DNA from: Camelus bactrianus
Taxonomy: Eukaryota > Chordata > Mammalia > Artiodactyla > Camelidae
Direction: 5' to 3'
DNA: 64,000 nucleotides
Assembly (NCBI RefSeq): GCF_048773025.1
Contig: NC_133575.1
Location: 69,966,537 to 70,030,536, forward strand
Program-made: the position numbers and the translations under genes
Shown here: one piece after another, positions 58,529 to 64,000 of the stretch
Numbering within the stretch: position 1 is the stretch's first letter
Layout: every line of letters begins with the position of its first letter
The notes under the pieces: model-generated
Databases searched by the model: none
What the model saw: only the letters and a program-made list of their open reading frames with translations
What the model was told of the DNA's origin: nothing

Positions 58529-60689
58529 CAGTTTCCATACAGAGATAGGGACAGCAGTCAAATTTCAGGGGAATGAAGTGGGAGATAAATAGGATTTGTA
58601 GAAAGCTACTGTAGAACACCCCTAATTAACTTACCTGTGAAATGGAACAAAAAGGGGATTAAAATCAAGTTATGACCTTTAAAAATTGAGTTAGCTTTCA
58701 GCAAATGTTAGCCTTCAGCAAAATGTTGTCTTCATTTTTGCTCCATATAATCCCTACAAAAAGTTTGAAAAACAAAATATAGCCATATATATTACAAAGA
58801 TCACATTTAAAATATCACACCTTTAAATAGTTGCAAAGGGTGTAATTTCCAACATATTTGTAAATAATGGTATTTCAGAATAAATCTTTTAAATCATGCT
58901 TTCGAATGTATCCAATGGAATCTAAATATGATGGTGATTTGCTACCTCTATCATTCATTTAAAAATACATGGGAATACTTCTTTAGCAGCAGACATTTTA
59001 AATAGTTTATTTTCACCTTGAACCTATATTTTCATTTCACTTTCCTAAAATAATTATTTCCTAACATAATGTATTTTTGCTTAAAAGTATTTTATTGATT
59101 ACCTTATAATTCCTGTGACAAAAATACATACATAAATTGAATTTTATTTTTTAAATTTCCTTTGACTCTATAATTTTTTTATTGAAAGAGCATTATAACT
59201 ATCAGTGTAATAATTAAAACAACATATGTGCATATTTGTAAAAGATATTAAACAAATATTAAAATGCTGTTGGGAATTCATTGTTAGTACAGACAGATGA
59301 GAGTCTGCTTTTGTGCTCAGTTCAAGTATCAACAATGGATATTACTTTTTGCTGGAATGAGACAGGTGTTAGCAAAATTTATTTTTGTTTGTTTTTACAG
59401 ATGTGAGCACTGAAAAAAGTTACTTCATCTAAATAAGTGGATGTAAATGGAGGCAGTTTTGTTATGGCAATATCATCCAATTCTTTGATCTCCTTTTGCA
59501 GGGTCAGGAAATTGACAGGGGCTATGAGTCAATGTTTTTTAACCTCCTTAAACATTTTATAGTGATTTTGGGTACACTGACTTAGGACAGGATTGGTTTA
59601 AAGTCATGTGTTTAGCATCGAAGCTTTCCAAATCAGACATTGCTTTTCTTTTTGCCATAGTGCTGCCTGATGTGATTTGTGCCAAGTGAATAGTTCCACA
59701 TCAGGACCACAATAGATTGTTGATGTGCAGCCTTTAATACACAGAACGTCTATGACTATGTTATTTTTCTTTAAGTTGTATAATCAGATAATTATAAGAA
59801 AGACATAAAACTAAGTATTCCCAAGTACATATGAATAATGTTAACTTCAAAAGTGTCCTAGTAGCTGAGAAATTTAATTTTCTGGCCAAAATTTTGCTCA
59901 GAATGCAACATCAAGAGAGAATATAGCTGCTAAGTTGCTGCGAGATTTCAACTGGTCTTCAGGCTTGTTTCTACAATATATAACCATTATTTAGAAGAGT
60001 GTTTTAGCCCATGATCATTTTTGCAGTTTCATTTTAAAATTCCAGCACTTTTTGAGACAGTAAATTCGTGAGGTAATAAAATCATTTAGAATTTGTCATT
60101 CATTAATTCTACATTGATTAAATAGTTACTAGATAACAAGTAGATACTAAGGCAATGGGTAGGAAATGAGGAATAAAATATGATTCCTATCCTCACAGAT
60201 ATCTTCTTTATTTTTGTTTGCATATGCATAAATCTTTCCTTTATGATCAGAAATTTAAAAGGAACCCTCATGCTTCATGAAATATTCTTTTGAATTACTT
60301 TCATGAAAATCTATCTACTTTCTTAGTCATTCTACAATTCTGTGTCCAAGATCTAAGAAAATGGCTATAAGCTCTGCATATTTTTAAAAAGCACATTCTC
60401 AAAGGAATCATAGAGTATTGTACTATCAATGTTTAGATTTTGACAGGTATTAGTTACAATTCATCTTATTAGAAAAGGCACACAGGGAAATAGGTAATTA
60501 TATTCGAATTATTAACAAGCTCAGGGAACATATTAGAAAAATAAAGCTGTCATTCCAAGTATCCAAAAAGGTATTATTTAGAACTACTTACTAGATGGCA
60601 AATTTAGTAATTCTTCTCTAGCCTACCACATGTTATTTGTACTTCTATTATAATATTTTATTCATTCTGCATGGTATTTACAGTTTGCT
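58529..60689. other. Unassigned stretch upstream of KLHL4
   Basis: About 2.2 kb with no recognised repeat, unusual for this window. It may hold conserved regulatory sequence for KLHL4, but nothing in the sequence itself proves that. No gene seen. Confidence 0.4.
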
Positions 60690-60800
60690 TAACTCTGTGT
60701 CCAACATTGTGTTTTAGGCACTGTGGGGAATACAAAGGCCTAAATCACAGATCTTGACTCTAGAAGTTTCCTTGGAATGTTGTCTACCCAGATAACAGTA
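60690..60800 (-). repeat. Possible L2 3' end, antisense
   Basis: 'gtgttttaggcactgtgggg', 'aatacaaaggcctaaatcac' resembles the antisense L2 terminus. Weak. Confidence 0.35.
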
Positions 60801-61070
60801 AGGCAATTCTTGCTTAGTTGCCAGTGTTTACTGTGCCTGGGGCTCATCAGAAGAACTATTTAAGATTTTCTTCAGTTATTTATATGCTAAGTACCAACAA
60901 CAGACAACACACTCACCAATGAAAGATGATGATAGATGCTAACATTGATGTTTAAGGAGCCTATTGGAAAATAAGTTGGAAAGTTAGAGAAGGGAGTCAC
61001 CTGTTTGTAACTGGTATAAAAATCAACTATATATCTATCTGTGTATGTTTATTAATTTCTTAGTATTAGA

Positions 61071-61072
<2 letters not shown>

Positions 61073-61116
<44 letters not shown>
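61073..61116 (+). repeat. (GATA)11 microsatellite
   Basis: Eleven perfect GATA tetramers directly next to a dispersed repeat (61120-61525). Confidence 0.95.
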
Positions 61117-61117
<1 letters not shown>

Positions 61118-61119
61118 CT

Positions 61120-61525
61120 GATCTATTATAAGGAATTAGCTTACATGATTATAGAGGTTGACAAGCTCTGTAGTCAGTAAGTTGGAAACCCAGGAGAGCT
61201 GATGGTTATAGTGCTAGTCCAAAGGCCAGTAGGCTTGAGACCCAGGAAGAGCCAATACTTCAATTTGAGTCTGTGAGGGAAAAAAAAAAAAGATGTCCCA
61301 TCCTGAAGACAGTCAGGCAGGAGGAATTTCCCTCTTATTCGAGGAAGGGTAAGCCTTCTGCTTATTTAGGCCTTCAACTGATTAGATGAGGCCCAACCAC
61401 ACTAGGGAGGACAATCTACTTAGTCTATTGATTTAAACTCACCCAAAAATAGTCTCACAGAAATACCGTAAATAATATTTGACCAAATAGCTGGGCACCT
61501 TATAGCCTATTCAAGTCGACTCACA
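61120..61525. repeat. Dispersed mammalian repeat, class not assigned
   Basis: The run 'ctattataaggaattagctta', 'cccaggagagctgatgg', 'cctgaagacagtcaggcagg', 'ggccttcaactgattagatgagg', 'tttgaccaaatagctgggcacc' is a sequence I know as interspersed in mammals, often starting at a GATA/AGAT run. I cannot name the family with confidence. Non-coding. Confidence 0.6.
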
Positions 61526-61684
61526 GATTTACCATTATACCTTCAAAAATAAGAAGGGAAAGAGAAAGGTATAACTAGATTTATAGAAAACTGCAGGTAA
61601 AATATCTACAAAACTTAGAAAAAGATAATCATTTCATTCTCTATTTCTAAGTTTTTTAAATCCCTTTTAAGTAGACACTCATAA

Positions 61685-61845
61685 ATTTGTTCAGCCTCCC
61701 CATGTTATGTAGGAAGAAACCATGTTGCAAAGAAATAAATTGTCTGGTCCAAGATCATGCAGCTCATTAACCATCAAGCCAGAACTAAAATCAAAACCTT
61801 ATAATTTCTATATTCTTTCTAAGGATACACTGGTACAGTTCCCCC
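61685..61845 (-). repeat. MIR, antisense
   Basis: 'gaagaaaccatgttgcaaag', 'gtctggtccaagatcatgcagctc', 'aagccagaactaaaatcaaaacc' follow the antisense MIR. Good order. Confidence 0.6.
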
Positions 61846-62283
61846 ATTATTGTGTGTATGCATAACATGGAAGCTGTAAAGTTCAAACGCAATTTCAAAC
61901 TGGCATCGGTGACTACACTCCTGACGCATGACTGCTGTAGAAACATTTACCTCTGTACAAAGTAGTGATTCTGATTCAGATCTCAAAGTACTTTCTGCAC
62001 AGTTATGACTGAGTTATGTGATGATTTGGAGTTACTTCAAAACAAGCCCTTTGCATCCTCTCATAAGGACTTTTGAACAAAGAAAATAGACCTTTAACAC
62101 TGCCTGTGAAAGTAAAGAACATGATAAGGAAGTGTTTATACAGGCATGGAGCCAGGGTGGACTATTCGTTTTCAAGCTTTGGTTCCTAAGAGAAGACATC
62201 TCTTCTAACCTAACCAGCTTAGAAAAACACTGCTCTCTTCCTTCAAGTGTAGACTTAAAATACCGTTAATACATCCCCTGGTG

Positions 62284-62327
<44 letters not shown>

Positions 62328-62590
62328 AGTCCTGAGTACCCTACACTTCCTTCTGTTTCTGAAATTGTTCAAGTGTTCAAGCAAATGTTTATGTAAAGAC
62401 ACTCACATTTTCAGATATTTTGTAAAAAATAACTACAAACATCCACGAGGGGACTGATGACAAGATGCTTTCCGTAATGAACCACCTTCAAAATTTTCAT
62501 AAGAACCTCAAAATAGATCATAATGAATTCCCTGTTACAAATTTTCCTAGGACAAAGTGCCACATTTTTAGAAGTGGGCTGCCAGGAAAC
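61846..62590. other. Unassigned proximal upstream region of KLHL4
   Basis: No gene or confident repeat besides the GT run at 62286. This is within 1.2 kb of the start codon, so distal promoter elements may lie here. Confidence 0.4.
62286..62325 (+). repeat. (GT)20 microsatellite upstream of KLHL4
   Basis: Uninterrupted GT run of about 40 bp, about 750 bp before the start codon. Long alternating purine-pyrimidine runs can form Z-DNA and vary in length. Confidence 0.95.
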
Positions 62591-62679
62591 AAAATCTGGC
62601 AGGCAGAGGGGGTGGGGTGAGTGGAGGGAATCTAGAAGGAATTGAGTTTCAACACTTTGCTTTTGCTCACTTGCCTGGG

Positions 62680-62687
62680 TTTAAAAG
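62680..62687 (+). promoter_or_regulatory. KLHL4: Possible TATA-like box of KLHL4
   Basis: TTTAAAAG about 390 bp upstream of the ATG, in a segment that turns GC-richer and free of repeats. If used, initiation would fall near 62710. No CpG island is seen. Inference from motif and position only. Confidence 0.3.
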
Positions 62688-62760
62688 CGGAAGCTACTGT
62701 ACTTCAGTGAGGAAGGAGCTGGGTTTGATATTTGCAAGTCCAGGCGGGAGGGCTGCGAGC

Positions 62761-62768
62761 ATGCAAAT
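62761..62768 (+). promoter_or_regulatory. KLHL4: Octamer motif (POU-domain factor site)
   Basis: A perfect ATGCAAAT octamer. CAGCTG E-boxes lie at 62773-62778 and 62895-62900, and a CRE/half-site-like TGACCTCA at 62834-62841. The cluster sits in the presumed promoter or 5' UTR. Binding is inferred, not shown. Confidence 0.4.
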
Positions 62769-63072
62769 CTAGCAGCTGGAGTGTGTTGTGGTAGCTGCTT
62801 TCCTGTGCTAAGCTGATTTACTTGTTTAAGGTCTGACCTCATCATCCTGTCAGTATGGGTTCCCACCTACACTGTTAGCGGCAGCTCTCTGCATCAGCTG
62901 GAAAGCTAGAAGTATTCACAGTGTACCACAGACAGCGGGGGAGGGGGGGCGCAAGAAAGACAGCTCTGGCACTTGTGCTTTTGTTAGTCCTACAGAAGAG
63001 GCAGAGAAACAAGAGATAACAAAGGCTGTTTCCTTTCTGTGAGAGAAGGCTTTTGTCTTTCCTCCCGCAACG

Positions 63073-63494
63073 ATGTCAGTGTCTGGCAAGAAAGAGTTTG
63101 ATGTGAAACAGATCCTAAGGCTACGCTGGAGGTGGTTTAGTCATCCTTCTCAAGGTTCGCCCAACACTGGAAACTGCCTTCAGCAGGAAGGATATGAGCA
63201 TAGAGGGACCCCGGTTCAGGGCAGGTTGAAGAACCACTCTCGGGACAGAAATGGACTGAAGAAAAGCAACAGTCCTGTCCACCACAACATACTGGCACCA
63301 GTGCCAGGACCGGCCCCTGCTCATCAAAGAGCCCTTCAGAATTGGCACCCACAAAACCTGATAGAACATCTTCGAGCAAATGAAGATACTCCTAAAGCAG
63401 TTCCAGAGAAGACTTTGTTCCAAGAAGCTTGTGAGAAACACTCACAAGATTTGGAGATGATGGCTGATGACAATACAGAAGATTCTACAGCAAG
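63073..63494 (+). CDS. KLHL4: KLHL4 first coding exon (kelch-like protein 4, N-terminal part)
   Basis: Encodes 140 residues plus two bases of codon 141 (AG|G, Arg). KLHL4 is a BTB-BACK-kelch protein, a presumed substrate adaptor of cullin-3 ubiquitin ligases; it is X-linked in human and about 718 residues long. Seen here: residues 5-25 hold the KLHL1/4/5 signature [15 protein letters not shown], followed by RWFSHP. The peptides [22 protein letters not shown] (about 69-90, listed in part) and EMMADDN (about 128-134) fit KLHL4 rather than KLHL1 or KLHL5. This exon is low in hydrophobic residues and likely disordered; the BTB and kelch parts must be in later exons, outside the window. The start has A at -3 and an in-frame TGA 33 bases upstream (63040-63042), which fixes the ATG. 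The donor CAAG|GTAGGA at 63494/63495 closes the exon; the open frame meets a TAG two bases into the intron. Confidence 0.92.
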
Positions 63495-64000
63495 GTAGGA
63501 GTTTTCCATCACATAACTGAAAGTCATAGCCTAGGTTAACTTATCCTCTAAAACTCTCATTTAGTGTTGAAATAAAACTCTGAATTTGTAAGCAGCCAAT
63601 CAGGGTCTCCGAGTAACCCCCTCCTCTAAGTATATAAAGGAAAATAGTAATAAAACAGACGTTTTGATAATTAATAGGAAATACGTTTTTGGGTTGTGAG
63701 TTTACTTTTCCTGTTCCATTCTGATTCCATTAAGACTTCTGTTTCAGTTCTAAGAGATGTTTATTATAATTGCTAATTTTCTGAAAATATCCTCTGTGGC
63801 TTGAATGTTCAAATAGTTGTGATTCTTTGTGTAAGTGTGATGAACCACACAGAACTCTTTCAGACTTTGTCAGTTAGGCCAACTCTGACAAAATAAAATC
63901 TCTGACTGCTCAGCACATCCTTATCTGTTCCTTAGTACACAGCTGCTATATTGACGCTTGATAAATGTTATCTTTACGTGAGAATACGGAACGGCTTCCG
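63495..64000 (+). other. KLHL4: Start of KLHL4 intron 1
   Basis: Begins with the donor GTAGGA and is AT-rich with no further exon-like frame. No recognised repeat. The rest of the intron and gene are beyond the window. Confidence 0.8.

Noticed and set aside
63600-63660. Possible second promoter (CCAAT and TATATAA-like words) in KLHL4 intron 1
   Set aside because: The words 'gccaatc' and 'tatataaag' are close together but no exon or start follows within the window, and such words are frequent in AT-rich DNA.
1-64000. CRISPR array, operon or defence-system layout
   Set aside because: The window is mammalian. The tandem repeats seen are minisatellites or microsatellites without spacer structure, and there are no clustered intact genes.

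Overview
The window is mammalian nuclear DNA: AT-rich, no operon structure, no long open frames outside repeats, and dense with LINE-1, L2, MIR, hAT/Tigger and MaLR remnants. At least four copies of a tRNA-derived SINE (head close to 'GGTATAGCTCAGTGGTAGAGC', end 'CAGTACCTCCAT') are of the type I know from camelids, so I infer a camel, llama or alpaca. Three of the four have a visible target-site duplication.

The only host protein-coding sequence I can support is at the right end, 63073-63494 (+). It is the first coding exon of KLHL4, recognised from the KLHL1/4/5 N-terminal signature ([12 protein letters not shown]). It ends in a clean splice donor, so the rest of the gene lies to the right. 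KLHL4 is X-linked in human; if synteny holds, this is X-chromosome DNA, which fits the very high LINE-1 load. The window is thus the 5' flank, the probable promoter (about 62600-63072), exon 1 and the start of an intron.

Layout. 1-3400: mostly unassigned sequence with an old MaLR-like LTR fragment and a nuclear copy of mitochondrial ND4 (about 1828-2440). 3400-9400: LINE-1 pile-up, including an L1 with an inverted 5' part whose body carries a 320-bp telomere-like 18-bp minisatellite, then an old L1 in antisense with ORF1 and endonuclease remnants, then a SINE. 9400-20300: quieter, with MIRs, L2s, two SINEs and a Tigger element. 20300-28500: a heptamer repeat, a DNA transposon and a long run of L1 3' ends on both strands. 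29000-40300: unassigned sequence with scattered hAT, L2, MIR and MLT1 remnants and another rearranged L1 block (32165-34320). 40300-49700: antisense L1s, an MLT1 LTR, and a Tigger/MER2-like element split by an L1 that lost most of ORF2. 49700-63000: mostly unassigned or ancient repeats, plus a well-preserved L1 (53112-56164, perfect 12-bp target duplication) that also lost nearly all of ORF2.

I found no rRNA or functional tRNA gene, CRISPR array or complete coding transposon, and nothing that supports a new multi-gene system. The most unusual items are the telomere-like minisatellite inside an L1, the two 'half-L1' copies that keep both ends and ORF1 but lack ORF2, and the ND4 mitochondrial insert. 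Repeat names rest on recalled consensus sequences, not a database search; boundaries are approximate unless a target duplication is given.
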